Origin: Haliclona indistincta | Lineage: Eukaryota > Porifera > Demospongiae > Haplosclerida > Chalinidae | Reading direction: 5' to 3' | Assembly (NCBI GenBank): GCA_964017065.1 | Contig: OZ024792.1 | Span: 4,025,754-4,089,753, forward strand | DNA length: 64,000 nt | Shown: positions 11,832 through 26,387 of the stretch, piece after piece | Position numbering within the stretch: position 1 is the first letter of the stretch | Layout: each line of letters starts with the position of its first letter | Notes under the pieces: model-generated | Databases searched by the model: none | What the model saw: only the letters and a program-made list of their open reading frames with translations | What the model was told of the DNA's origin: nothing | Program-made: the position numbers and the translations under genes

Positions 11832-12639
11832 TGCAGTGCTCCTTGCCTACAGCATACTATAATTAATGCAAGATGCTACCTGAATGTACTTCTTACCTCA
11901 ACAAATCAAATCTCTTGAACTCAACAATATTATTATATTTTTCGTCAATGCAGCCCTTGAATTGCTGCCTTACAAAGGTCAGATCAGTGGTTTAAATCTC
12001 ACAACACAGTACTTTAGATAAGATACAGTATTCAGCTTTAACTCCTCCTCTGTTACAACAATCTAAAGTATAACCCTCTAGTGACTCAAAATTTCCTTTC
12101 TTTCTCTGACTCATGTACTTCACAGAGTTTGCGCTGCTGAGGATAATTTCCTCAGGTGGTTAATCAGAGGGATTTAGGTTGAACGAGAAAAGAAAAGCAT
12201 TATGAAGGAGATGAGTCAGTAATGAAAACTTTAAATTTCACATAATAATTTATGAACAGACAACAAAGATACAAATTAATGTGCTTCATTTAAAATATCT
12301 TTAACACTGAATACTTGTAGTCTAAAGTTGCATTCATCAGCAACAATCAAGCGATCGTCTTTATCCACACAAATGTGAAATTTTGAGTCACCAGAGGGTT
12401 ATACTTTAGATTGTAGTAACAGAGGAGGAGTTAAAGCTGAATACTGTATCTTATCTAAAGTACTGTGTTGTGAGATTTAAACCACTGATCTGACCTTTGT
12501 AAGGCAGCAATTCAAGGGCTGCATTGACGAAAAATATAATAATATTGTTGAGTTCAAGAGATTTGATTTGTTGAGGTAAGAAGTACATTCAGTAGCATCT
12601 TGCATTAATTATAGTATGCTGTAGGCAAGGAGCACTGCA
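11832..12639. promoter_or_regulatory. Head-to-head spacer of receptors B and C, palindromic
   Basis: The 808 bp between the two divergent ATGs is a near-perfect inverted repeat: 11832-12095 against 12376-12639. Each arm carries a 5'UTR intron (11847-11896 for B, 12576-12624 for C). The arms continue into the near-identical ectodomain coding sequences, so the palindrome extends for kilobases. The centre keeps a scrap of the NHL gene. Both genes must be driven from this spacer. Confidence 0.75.
12258..12376 (-). pseudogene. Tiny NHL 3'-end remnant
   Basis: It matches the last roughly 35 codons and the 3' flank of the TRIM-NHL gene (HICVDKDDRLIVADECNFRL...), then stops abruptly where the inverted receptor-C arm begins. 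It marks the breakpoint of the inverted duplication. Confidence 0.8.
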
Positions 12640-15600
12640 ATGAGTGCTACCATCCTCATTTTCTCTATCCTGGCCCTGCCAGTAGTTATTCACTGTTATT
12701 CTGATCAATGGCACAAGATCTATGTAGACAATATGACTGGTGTTGATGACTCCTCCTGCTGGGAGGGAGGCTACTCCACTCCCTGCCTCTCCCTCAACAT
12801 GGCCCTCAAGGGAGCCCAATACTACAAACACTCCATCACCATCCTTCTCCAACCAGGACAACACCAGCTGCACAACAACGGTAGCGACACTCAGCTCAAG
12901 AATATATCTCAGCTAGCCATTGTTGGTAATGGTAGTGAAGGTGAGGTAGTCATCAAGTGTCAGCCATTAGCAGGTCTAGCATTCTTCCAGTCTCAGGAGA
13001 TAGAAATGGAAAATGTGACAATGATTGGTTGTGGTGCGATACGAAAGCAGCATCATGTTAATTATGGGTATTCTTTGGCTTACCCAACTGCAATACTGTT
13101 TGAAGCTTGCAAAAACATATATCTAACAAATTTTTATATCATCCAATCAAATGTCACTGGTATTGTTCTTTATAATTTAGTGGGTGTGGTTTATATGGAT
13201 AAATGCCAGTTTAAGCACAATGGTATGATAGTTGAACAAGAAGCAATTCAAACAGGAGGAGGAGGGTTAGTGATAGAGGCTAATGATATCACATCCCAAT
13301 CATCTTATACAATAACTAACTCTAACTTCACTAATAACACTGCTAGTAGTGGACTATTTGCTTCTGTCGGTAGTGGATACCTTGGTCTTGGTAGAGGAGG
13401 AGGTATCTCTGTGGTGTTCAGAGGAACAGCAACTAACAACACTGTACAGCTTAACAATGTGCGGCTTGAAGGCAACATGGCTCAGTTTGGAGCGGGTCTG
13501 TTTCTGGCATTATATGGCAATACCAGTAACAATACTGTTAGTATAGATGATGTTAAGGTGATGGAGAACAAAGCATTAGAGACAAGCCATGGTACTCTAC
13601 TACCATCAACCAGTGGTGGTGGCGCTCTGATTGAATTAGCTACTACTGGACCAGACTATCCATCAGACAATACCATCAATATAACTAGTAGCAGGTTTGT
13701 ATCTAATGCAGCTGAGATAGGTGGTGGCCTTACTGTTAGTACTGTTTTTGATGATGGATGCTTTAATGCTGGTAACAAACTACTTATTCAGAGTTCAACT
13801 TTCGATAACAACAAAGCATTTCAAGGATCATCAGTTTATCTAACACAGAGTGATAAGAGCCAACAATCTATACTGGACACTAAGATAAGTGATAGTAACT
13901 TTACCAATGGTCATTGTGGAAGCACAATGAGTCATGGACTGCCATGTTCAGGTAGTGTACTCTTGAGATTCTTTTCACTTACCTTAATGGGTGTGTCAAT
14001 GTTTACTCAGAATAGCTTGTCAGCTTTGACTCTTCGTTCCTCATCATCAATCGAACTCTTATCATCAACTCATCTTCAGTTCATCAGTAATAGTGCTGTC
14101 GATGGAGCAGCTCTTCATATTGTAGACTGTAGTTCACTTGTTGTAAACAGTGGCACAACCCTTTTGTTTATGAACAACACAGCTAGCCATCATGGAGGAG
14201 CCATCTACTCTGAGGCATGTACTTTTCAACAAACAGGAGGTAGAGATTGTTTCATTAGACACAGCAACACAACACTTCATCCTGAAGAGTGGAATATCGC
14301 CGTCACTTTTACTGAGAATCAAGCTTCCGGTCTTGGAGACGCTATCTATACAGACACAATCCAGTCTTGTATTTGGCCTGATCAGCACTCACTAGGTAAT
14401 GATAAACATGTCACATTTTGCTGGAATGGATGGTCTTTTATTGAAGAAAGTAATTGTGTTAACCAATTAAGATCTGGTCCAGCTAATATTACTGGCCCCA
14501 CTAACTACACACTCTATCCTGGAGAATGTATCAACTTAAAATATTACACAGTACAAGATGGGTGGGGTAATGATATTACTGATCAGACAGATATCAAAGT
14601 TGAACCTATTACTGATGGTGTTAAGATCATTGACAGCTCGAATGCGTATCAGAATTGTCAGTGCAGTCGTCCTTTACCAAATGATCTCTGTGTACAGTAT
14701 TCTTATTATGATTATACTGAAAAATGTTCGTCAACAGATATATCTTTAATATCTGATTGTAGTCTTGGTTATGCTAATCACACATCAAAAATTATTATTC
14801 ATCCACATCAATTACTATCTGGCATCATTTTGGAAATTGACTTCAAACTATGTGATAATTATTCTAGATGTGATCCAATACAACAGAGATGCACCAAAGA
14901 AATTTTTAATCCAGTTTGTAATCATTCTGCTGATGATCACTTTTGTACTGTTTATTCATTATGTGGTAGCTGTAGTGATCAAGACTATGGTATAGCTATT
15001 AATGTTCCTCAGTATTCATGTGTCAAATATGAATCTAGTGGAGTAGCCATCTTTATATTCTTACAGCTTGTTCCTGTCCTTATCATGATGGTGCTGTTGA
15101 CGGTTCTTCATGTCAATATCACTAATGGAAATCTCAATGGATATGTTCTCTTTAGTCAAATTGTTTCGCTACAATTTCCTGTACTACAACTACATGCACC
15201 TTTTTACTACGCATTGTATGACATTCTAAATTTACCTTTAGCTATTGGTCTCATAGTGTACAAGAAAATTAAAAAGATTTCTATCGAAATCAGAAGGATG
15301 TAGGGTTGTGAAATCTACCACTGGTCAACAATGTAAACTAACAAGGAACAAGCATGGAATGGTAACACGATTGACTTGCTAACAGACCATAGATCCCTAC
15401 ATCAGTGGCTGCTGTAGTTGACTATAGCTAGTTCAACTTGTTGCTGTTGACTGACACCTGACGTGCATTCTGCTTGTGACAGCTTATGTACAGCCACTGA
15501 TGTAGGGATCTATGGTCTGTTAGCAAGTCAATCGTGTTACCATTCCATGCTTGTTCCTTGTTAGTTTACATTGTTGACCAGTGGTAGATTTCACAACCCT

Positions 15601-17520
15601 ACATCCTTCTGATTTCGATAGAAATCTTTTTAATTTTCTTGTTTGTGTCCTTTTTTCTTTTTCAGTGAAGTGCAGTTCAATATCATGCAATTACTGTGCC
15701 ATCTTTGTTTCCACCATTGGTTTGGTTTTCCTGTTGTTGATGGCTTTCTTTATTATTAACAATTTTAAACTTGTAGCTAAATAATTCTTATGCTGTAGAT
15801 ATCAGCTCGCCTACGCATGCATGAATACAGTGCATACGAGCCCCACCCACACTTGTTTACAGCGGTTATAATTGTCTGGCAAGGCAGAATGGTGATTCTG
15901 CGCTTGCTAGCTTACCGTTCTTCGAAGACACCAGACAAATATGTGTTCTCCGTGATCTATACTGCTTGGCGATACTCAAGCTTGTGCTTGGTCACGTGCG
16001 CTTACCACAGCTTGGTCACGTGCGTATTGCGCAATCACATTAATGGCGTCTAACACTTAGCTGACAATGGATCACGATCGAGAAATCGCGGAATTTATAT
16101 CGCCGTTTCGCTAAAAACTAAGTTCAAAAGGCACATGCCAGGAGAATTTCACGACTGTTCGTGGGTGTTTTGGTCCCGGCACTGCTCACGTAAAGGTGCT
16201 AGGCGAGTGGAAGAAAGAATAAGAAGAAAACGAAGATGACGAAACTCGATTTTCACCGTTTCCAGGTTCGTCACTTTAGTAACAATCTTGAGCTATCTCC
16301 TTGCTACTGTAAGATGGGGCAACGCCAGATAGCAGATTTAAGTGTCTTTGGACCTATAAAATTCATCACCAGGCGAAATATCAGCGTTTCAACGCTAATA
16401 CATGTATGTAGCCGCCATCTTGTTTTCTCGTTCAACCCTACATAGGGAGACACTACCGTGTCTCCCTAATAGTATTTGGAATCTCAACTTCCTCACAGTT
16501 TATCCAGTTCCTTTCTGCTTACCATATGTAAATACTGCTATTGGAGTTATTCTTCTTCAATATGTGATTGCTGCCTGTCCTTTGTTGTTCATCATAGTCA
16601 CTTTTACTTGGATCCACTTTTATAATAATGGCTACAGGTTGGTAGTGACCGTCACTAGACCAGTTTACCAGCTACTGGCTCAATTTTGGCGAAAATTCAA
16701 TATTAATCCTTCACTTATTGATACCTATGCTGGTTTGATTATATTGTCATACATGCGTTTCTTAGCCGTGTCAGTTAAACTTCTACAATTGATTGTCGTG
16801 GATCTACAATCAACTAATAAACACTTGACTGAAAATATTGCCCTTACTGTCCTAGCTGTACTGTGTCTACTGGTGTTTGTAGTTTTTACAATGACAATTC
16901 TTCTTCTCTACCATCTTAAGATATTCCAGCGTTGTCTAACATATTGTAGGTTAGACAGGCCAGGTCTACATGCACTGGTGGATGCTTATCAAGGCTGCTT
17001 TAAAAACAGTGCAACTGATGGTAGTGAGAGAAGATATGTTGCTGGAATCTATCTACTGTTTCGATTTTGCTATGCTTTGGTTTTTGTGTTGCCTAATTCA
17101 AGTTATTCCATATTACTGTCTCAGCCAATTCTTTGTTTCTTAATGGCAGGATTAGTCGTACTATTGCAACCATATAAGAAAGCTGCACATAATGTCATCG
17201 ATTTTTTACTTTTTTTTTCTATGACAGTTACTTCTGCTCTTTCAGTTACTCTTGGTTCAGCTTCTATTATTTTATATGGAGCATTTCCACTTTTTGTACC
17301 ATTCCTTGTTTTATTTGTATATATAGTCTATCGTCTGATAAAAAGCTGCTGTCGTCGCTGTGCTTGTATGAAAGCTGCTCAGCAGGATTCACATCATAAT
17401 AATACCAATAGCTCCCCATCAGATCAACACAAGTCAGTAGTCACAAATGATGAATACATTGAAGATGATCTGTATGCTGATCGTATACTTAACCCTGATG
17501 GTTATAACAATATCGATTAG
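12640..17520 (+). CDS. Receptor C, interrupted by a 1.2-kb insertion
   Basis: The only family member on the plus strand. Part one (12640 to about 15260) has the signal peptide, beta helix, juxtamembrane block and first spans. Part two (from about 16470 to 17520) has the remaining spans and a type II tail (DDLYADRILNPDGYNNID). The insertion sits in codons equal to LIVYSIWNL of receptor F. Translation through it stops at 15301-15303. However, a GT at 15258 (GTACAAG) and an AG at 16471-16472 (CCCTAATAG) would remove 1,215 bp, rejoin the frame and lose only Tyr-Ser, giving about 1,221 residues. It carries variable block 1b, juxtamembrane M2 and membrane type II. Either a pseudogene or a gene with a transposon-derived intron. 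Confidence 0.7.
15261..15641. repeat. Hairpin with 151-bp arms
   Basis: Arms 15261-15411 and 15491-15641 are reverse complements with no mismatch seen, separated by 79 bp. The copy at 62.0-62.25 kb has a degraded version of the same hairpin. Confidence 0.9.
15261..16469. mobile_element. Palindromic nonautonomous element inside receptor C
   Basis: DNA absent from all other receptor paralogues. A diverged second copy lies in inverse orientation at about 61,206-62,251, including the hairpin and about 800 bp of shared body. The ends carry GATGTAGGGTTG and CAACCCTACAT in inverted order, and a small palindrome (TAGGGAGACAC/GTGTCTCCCTA, 16443-16468) sits at the right edge. Comparison with receptor F places the insertion between two TA dinucleotides, with no clear duplication. 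It has no long ORF. Confidence 0.7.
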
Positions 17521-18269
17521 TAATAAACATTTGTAATTAATTTACTATACTGACTATAACAAACACATACACTTTTTCTTTCCTTCTCCCTTTTTCTTTT
17601 TCTTTCATTCCTTGCTTATTAACTCTAGCGTAAATTTAAGCTAACATTTTTTAGGTTTTGCCTCTTTCCTTTGTTTATTAATTTTGGTACAGCTCACTAG
17701 ACTACTCACCTTTGCTCCTGCCTTGTCATTGTATAATGGTACTATTATTTTATTAGTCATTCTTTGCATAATAATTATTAATTTTGTTATTAATTTTTGT
17801 GTGATACATGTACTGGTAAAGGTTACATGTAGTCAATGAATACTGATAACACAACTTTCCAAAAGTCCCAAAATATGCCGAAATCAAGCCAAGTATAAAA
17901 GCCCTTTAAAATCCAGGGAGTTTTGCTGCTCCCTCCCGCAAAAATTTAGAGATAAAGAAACAAGAAGCCGTCTCAAGAAGCCGGCTGCCATCTCATAATA
18001 TTGACCCTCCTCCCGTCATAATTTAATTTATTTTTGGCGGTAAATTTTAAAAATGATTAGTCTCTGGCACTCAAGAAGAAGCTAAACCATCAATAGAATG
18101 ATACATTTTGTTACAGTTTTGCACGATTTGCGTCTTGCCTGTTGTGCTACTTTGCTTGTGACATTGAAAAAATTATTATAGACGAACCATACAAATTTAA
18201 AGAGTAGCTAAGAGAGGATTACAAGTAAATTAATTAATACAAAATGCAAAATGGATTAACTGCACAGAG
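17521..18269. other. Intergenic between receptors C and D
   Basis: No gene seen. From about 17,985 it matches 26,115-26,370, starting within the first codons of the TTLL1-like exon 1 (read on the minus strand). This is a duplication breakpoint that left only the TTLL1 start region beside receptor D. The part before 17,985 is AT-rich 3' flank of receptor C with no match in the window. Confidence 0.5.
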
Positions 18270-21200
18270 TTAAGTCTCGGATTCAGTCAACTCAGCATAA
18301 ACAACAGGATTGTGTGTACGATCAGCAAATGAATCATAATCACCCAATACAACTTCAGTGGTTGTGACTGGTTTTACAAGTGGCTTGTGCTCCGATGAAG
18401 AAGTGTTTTCTTTACTACGATAGTAAATAGTCATCCATTGCTTGACACGAATTCCACAAGCACAGCAGAAGTACTTTAAGACACGATAGATTAAAATGAT
18501 AAGAAGAACAAGAAAGGGCAAATACAGCAATGATAGCTTAGCAGCATATAGATAAGAATTATTGTAGGAAACTGGGTTATCATATGGGTATAAAACACCT
18601 TCTACTATCATAACAGCAGAAACACTACCCATGACAAGTAAGAGCAAAAGATCAATGATGTTGTGGACTGTAGTTTTGTATGGTCGTAGAAGTAGGACTA
18701 GTCCAGACAATAAAATAGTCAGTCCGACCTCAGAGCTTCCTATGGCAATAGTGATTGTGCGTCTATCACCAAGTAAAGAACAAAAACAAGTTCCAGCGAA
18801 AACAAATCTGAACAGAAAATAGATTCCAGCAAAGTACCTTCTCTCACTACCATCAGTTGCACTATTTTTAAAGCAGCCTTGAGAAGCATCCACCAGAGCA
18901 TGTAGACCTAGCCTGTCTAATTTACAACACGTTAGCCATTCTTGGAATGTTTCTGAATGATAGACGAGAAGAGATACTATTGGAAGAACTCCAAACACCA
19001 GTAGACACAGTACAGCTAGGACAGCAAGGGCAATATTTTCTCCTGAAATCCATGTTGTTGTTTTTACACCAAAACCAATAAACAACAGAAGTTTAGCTGA
19101 CACAGCTAAGAATCGCATGTATGACAGTAATATCAAACCAGCATAGGTATCGATAAGGGAAGGATTAATATTGAATTTTTGCCAGAATCGAGCCAGTAGT
19201 CGATGGACTGGTCTAGTGATGGCCACAACACATCTGTAGCCATTATTATAGCCCTTGATCCAAGTAGAAGAGACTACAATGAAGAGCAGAGGACAGGCAG
19301 CAATCACATATTGAAGAAGAAAAACTCCAAAAGCAGTATTTATGTACGGTAAGCAAAGTGGAGTTGGATAAATTGTGAGAAAGTTGAGATTCCAAATGCT
19401 ATAGATAATTAAAGGAATAACAAAAGAGTCGGCATTGAAGAGAGTAGGTGTTCTATTTGGTACCCATGCCGAATATCCTAGTCCAGGAAACTGCAATGAC
19501 ACTAACTGACTATATAGAATAAATCCATTGAGGCTCCCACTAACGATGTTGATATGGAAAACAGCTAATATAATCATCATGATAAAAACAGGAAAAAATC
19601 CAACGAATAAAAAGATGAATACTCCTTTTGTATTGTCACATTCTGTGCAAACAAACTGAGGAACATTAATAGGAATACTGTAACTTTCATTAGCACAGCT
19701 ACCACACATGTAGGACATTGGAATTGTGTTGAAGCAATTATCTTTCACATATGTAGTACAAAATTTTGCACTGCAAACTGAATAATAAGAATTGCATATT
19801 TGATTTTCTTTCAGAATGCAGCCCTCAAATTTATTGCAATAGGTCCCATTGTCACATAGCTTGAATTCAATGTCTATAATAATCGCAAGAGATTGGGATT
19901 GGTGAACTAATATCTGTGAGCTGTGATTCTGACTACAGTTTGACAATAACTGCACATTTTGTTGTTCACATTGTCTACTAGTTATTGTCCCACACTGGTT
20001 GAATTGGTTGCATTTACATTCATAGGAACTGTTTACTACAAGAACAGAACCAGAAATTACATCAATTTCCCAGTGCACATCAGTATTGATTTCATTGCCC
20101 CAGTCATCTCGTACTGTAAAATCACTCATGTCAATACACTCTCCAGGATAGCGTGCAACTCGAGTGGGGCCAGTAATGTGAGCTGGACCAGATCTCAACT
20201 GATTAATGCATTTTTCACCAATAAAAGACCACCCTATCCAGCAAAATGTGACATGTTTGTCATTACTTGGTGAATGTCGATCAGGCCAAATACAAGACTG
20301 GATCGAGTCCGTGTAGACAGCATCTCCAAGACCAGAAGCTTGATTCTCAGTAAAAGTGACAGTGATATTCCACTCATCAGGATGAAGTGTTGTGTTGCTG
20401 TGTCTAATGAAACAATCTCTACCTCCTGTTTGTTGAAAAGTACATGACTCAGAGTAAATGGCTCCTCCATGATGGCTAGCTGTGTTGTTCTTAAAGAAAA
20501 GAGTTGTTCCACTGTTTACAACAAGTGAACTACAGTCTACAATATGAAGAGCTGCTCCATCGACAGCACTATTACTAATGAACTGAAGATGAGTTGATGA
20601 TAAGAGTTCGATTGATGATGAGGAACGAAGACTCAAAGCTGATACGCTATTACCAGTAAACACAGACACACCCATTAAGGTAAGTGAAAAGAATCTCAAG
20701 AGTACACTACTTGAACATGGCAGTCCATGTGTCAATGTATCTCCACAATGGCCATTAGTAAAGTTACTATCACTTATCTTAGTGTCCAGTATAGATTGTT
20801 GGCTCTTATCACTCTGTGTTAGATAAACTGATGATCCTTGAAATGCTTTGTTGTTATCGAAATTGCAATTCTCAATAATTAGTTTGTTATCAGCATTGAA
20901 GAACTCACTGTCAAAAACAGTACTAACAGTAAGGCCACCACCTATCTCAGCTGCATTAGATACAAACCTGCTACTAGTTATATTGATGGTATTGTCTGAT
21001 GGATAGTCTGGTCCAGTAGTAGCTAATTCAATCAGAGCGCCACCACCACTGGTTGATGGTAGTAGAGTACCATGGCTTGTCTCTAATGCTTTGTTCTCCA
21101 TCACCTTAACATCATCTATACTAACAGTATTGTTACTGGTATTGCCATATAATGCCAGAAACAGACCCGCTCCAAACTGAGCCATGTTGCCTTCAAGCCG

Positions 21201-22037
21201 CACATTGTTAAGCTGTACAGTGTTGTTAGTTGCTGTTCCTCTGAACACCACAGAGATACCTCCTCCTCTACCAAGACCAAGGTATCCACTACCGACAGAA
21301 GCAAATAGTCCACTACTAGCAGTGTTATCAGTGAAGTTAGAGTTAGTTATTGTATAAGATGATTGTGAAGTGATATCATTAGCCTCTATCACTAACCCTC
21401 CTCCACCTGCAAGCATGGCTGCCTTATTGCCTGATAACCCATTGTGCATTAACTGGCAACTATCTATAGAAACCACACCCACTGGATTATAGAATGCAGC
21501 ACCAGTACCATTTGACTTGATAATGTGAGCATTGTTTAGATATATGTCCTTACAACTTTGAAAAAATAAAGCGACTTGAATGTTCAGATGAGGCAAAGAA
21601 TACCTATTGGCATACCTACTAGTGCTGTTTTGTATAGCACCACAACCAATCATTTCAATGTTTTTCAATTCTATTTCTCGAGACTGGAAGAATGCTAGAC
21701 CTGCTAATGGCTGACACTTGATGACTACCTCACCTTCACTACCATTACCAACAATGGCTAGCTGGGATATATTCTTGAGCTGAGTGTCGCTACCGTTGTT
21801 GTGCAGCTGGTGTTGTCCTGGTTGGAGGAGGATGGTGATGGAGTGTTTGTAGTGCTGGGCTCCCTTGAGGGCCATGTTGATGGAGAGGCAGGGAGTGGAG
21901 TAGCCTCCCTCCCAGCAGGAGGGGTCATTGACACCAGTCATATTGTCTACATAGATCTTGTGCAGCCATTGATCAGAATAACATTGAATAACTACTGGCA
22001 GGGCCAGCATAGAGAAAATGAGGATGGTAGCACTCAT
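18270..22037 (-). CDS. Receptor D: beta-helix multipass membrane protein with ITIM-like tail
   Basis: An intact single-exon CDS of 1,255 residues with the same layout as receptor B. The differences are concentrated in the juxtamembrane region (block M3: ARYPGECIDMSDFTVRDDWG, then a distinct Cys pattern) and in scattered substitutions. The tail is type I: FADRTHNPVVYAELTESET with the ITIM-like VVYAEL. A 46-bp 5'UTR intron lies at 22053-22098. It shares block M3 with receptor E but variable block 1a with A, B and F. Likely a functional surface protein; role unknown. Confidence 0.85.
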   Translation of the reverse strand: MSATILIFSMLALPVVIQCYSDQWLHKIYVDNMTGVNDPSCWEGGYSTPCLSINMALKGAQHYKHSITILLQPGQHQLHNNGSDTQLKNISQLAIVGNGSEGEVVIKCQPLAGLAFFQSREIELKNIEMIGCGAIQNSTSRYANRYSLPHLNIQVALFFQSCKDIYLNNAHIIKSNGTGAAFYNPVGVVSIDSCQLMHNGLSGNKAAMLAGGGGLVIEANDITSQSSYTITNSNFTDNTASSGLFASVGSGYLGLGRGGGISVVFRGTATNNTVQLNNVRLEGNMAQFGAGLFLALYGNTSNNTVSIDDVKVMENKALETSHGTLLPSTSGGGALIELATTGPDYPSDNTINITSSRFVSNAAEIGGGLTVSTVFDSEFFNADNKLIIENCNFDNNKAFQGSSVYLTQSDKSQQSILDTKISDSNFTNGHCGDTLTHGLPCSSSVLLRFFSLTLMGVSVFTGNSVSALSLRSSSSIELLSSTHLQFISNSAVDGAALHIVDCSSLVVNSGTTLFFKNNTASHHGGAIYSESCTFQQTGGRDCFIRHSNTTLHPDEWNITVTFTENQASGLGDAVYTDSIQSCIWPDRHSPSNDKHVTFCWIGWSFIGEKCINQLRSGPAHITGPTRVARYPGECIDMSDFTVRDDWGNEINTDVHWEIDVISGSVLVVNSSYECKCNQFNQCGTITSRQCEQQNVQLLSNCSQNHSSQILVHQSQSLAIIIDIEFKLCDNGTYCNKFEGCILKENQICNSYYSVCSAKFCTTYVKDNCFNTIPMSYMCGSCANESYSIPINVPQFVCTECDNTKGVFIFLFVGFFPVFIMMIILAVFHINIVSGSLNGFILYSQLVSLQFPGLGYSAWVPNRTPTLFNADSFVIPLIIYSIWNLNFLTIYPTPLCLPYINTAFGVFLLQYVIAACPLLFIVVSSTWIKGYNNGYRCVVAITRPVHRLLARFWQKFNINPSLIDTYAGLILLSYMRFLAVSAKLLLFIGFGVKTTTWISGENIALAVLAVLCLLVFGVLPIVSLLVYHSETFQEWLTCCKLDRLGLHALVDASQGCFKNSATDGSERRYFAGIYFLFRFVFAGTCFCSLLGDRRTITIAIGSSEVGLTILLSGLVLLLRPYKTTVHNIIDLLLLLVMGSVSAVMIVEGVLYPYDNPVSYNNSYLYAAKLSLLYLPFLVLLIILIYRVLKYFCCACGIRVKQWMTIYYRSKENTSSSEHKPLVKPVTTTEVVLGDYDSFADRTHNPVVYAELTESET

Positions 22038-22463
22038 TGCAGAGCTCCTGGCCTACAGCAAACTATAATTAATGCAAGATGTTACTGAATGTACTTACCT
22101 CAACAAATCAAATCTCTTGAACTCAACAATATTATTGTCAATGCAGCCCTTGAATTGCTGCCTTACAAAGGTCAGATCAGTGGATTAAATTCCACTACAC
22201 AGTACTTTTGATAAGATAAAGAATTCAGCTTTGACTGTTACTACAATCTAGAGTATAACCCTCTGGTGACTAAAAATTCCTTTTCTTTCTTTCTCACTTA
22301 CAGAGTTCGCAATGCTGAGGATAATTTCCTCAGGAGGTTAATCAGAGGAATTTAGGTTGAATGAGAAAAAGAAAAGCATTATAAAGGAGATGAGTCAGTA
22401 ATGAAACTTGAAATTTAAAAAATAATAAGTTTATTAATTTTATGAACAGACAACAAAGATACA
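22038..22463 (-). promoter_or_regulatory. Receptor D 5' region
   Basis: 426 bp with the 5'UTR intron and the shared upstream block. It is shorter than in the other copies because of small deletions. No gene. Confidence 0.4.
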
Positions 22464-23428
22464 TTACAACAAATGTGCTTCATTTAAAATATCTTTAACA
22501 CTGAATACTTGTAATCTAAAGTTGCATTCATCGGCAACAATCAAGCGATCATCTTTATCCACACAAATGTGACGGGGTGATTGGAACATTCCGGGCTCAG
22601 ATCCTTTCATACCGAAACAGCAGATATAGTCACCACTATTGGAGAAGACAGACACTCTATGATTGCCACTTTCACTGACAAAAATATGTCCCTGACTGTC
22701 TACAGCTATTCCACAAGGGAAGTAAAGGTCACCAAGTCCATGACCTTGAAAGCCGAATCTGTTGAGGTATTCACCATCTGGAGTATACACCCAAACCATG
22801 TGATTGCCTCGATCAGTGACAAGGACTCGACCACGCTGGTCAATGGCAATGCCTACTGGCTGAAGGAAAGACGAAGAACTGTCCACGTTAGATCCAAACT
22901 GAGTCAGTGACTTTCCTGTGTCATCAAACACATGAATACACAGTTTCTCAGCATCAGCAACAAGCAGGCGGTCATCGTGTGTCACTGCTAACCCTCTGGG
23001 ATCAGCAAGTGACGTAGATCTTAATCCCTTGGGTACCACTTTTGACATAAATTGACCTACAAAAGAGATAGATAAAGATTGTAAGGTCACTACAATAACA
23101 GCATTGTGTACCTGTGTTGGTAAATTTCTGTACATTTAGGCAGTTTCTGTCAGTCACAAGAATGTTACCAGACTTGTCCATAGCTACAGCTGAGGGTTCA
23201 CGAAACTGACCTTCACCACATCCCTGGAATGACATACACAGAGAGCACATGACAGAAACTGAAATGACAGGATGCACCATGTATAGATGACATAATTCAA
23301 AAGCAATACAGTACAGAGTACAATTAAATGTACCTCAGATCCTATGTAGTCCAGGAACTTCCCACTAGAGGTGACCATTCTGACACAGTGGTTCTTAAGA
23401 TCACTGACTGTAATAATTCCATTATCAC
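22464..23428 (-). pseudogene. TRIM-NHL 3' fragment, copy 2, frame open
   Basis: Exons 23334-23428, 23112-23223 and 22464-23056 have correct phases and no stop. They encode the six-blade NHL propeller of the full gene, including the NHCVRM that copy 1 has lost. There is no RING/B-box exon upstream; instead the DNA leads into a TTLL1-like fragment. It is probably a nonfunctional partial duplicate, although an NHL-only protein from a cryptic start cannot be excluded. Confidence 0.75.
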
Positions 23429-26126
<2,698 letters not shown>

Positions 26127-26387
26127 CTCATAATCATGATAATAGTGACCCTCCTCCCGTTATAATTTTTGGCGGTAAATTTGAAAATGATTAGTCTCTG
26201 GCACTCAAGAAGAAGCTAAACCATCAATAAAATGATACGTTTTGTTACAGTTTTGCGCCATTTGCGTCTTTCCTGTTGTACTGTGACATTGAAAAAATTA
26301 TTATAGACGAACCATGCAAATTTAAAGAGTAGCTAGGAGAGGATTACAAGTAAATGCAAAATGCAAAAATGGATTAACTGCACAGAG

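Noticed and set aside
14134..14388. Short ORFs antisense or out of frame to the receptors
   Set aside because: The same shadows recur in each paralogue only because the receptor sequence is conserved.
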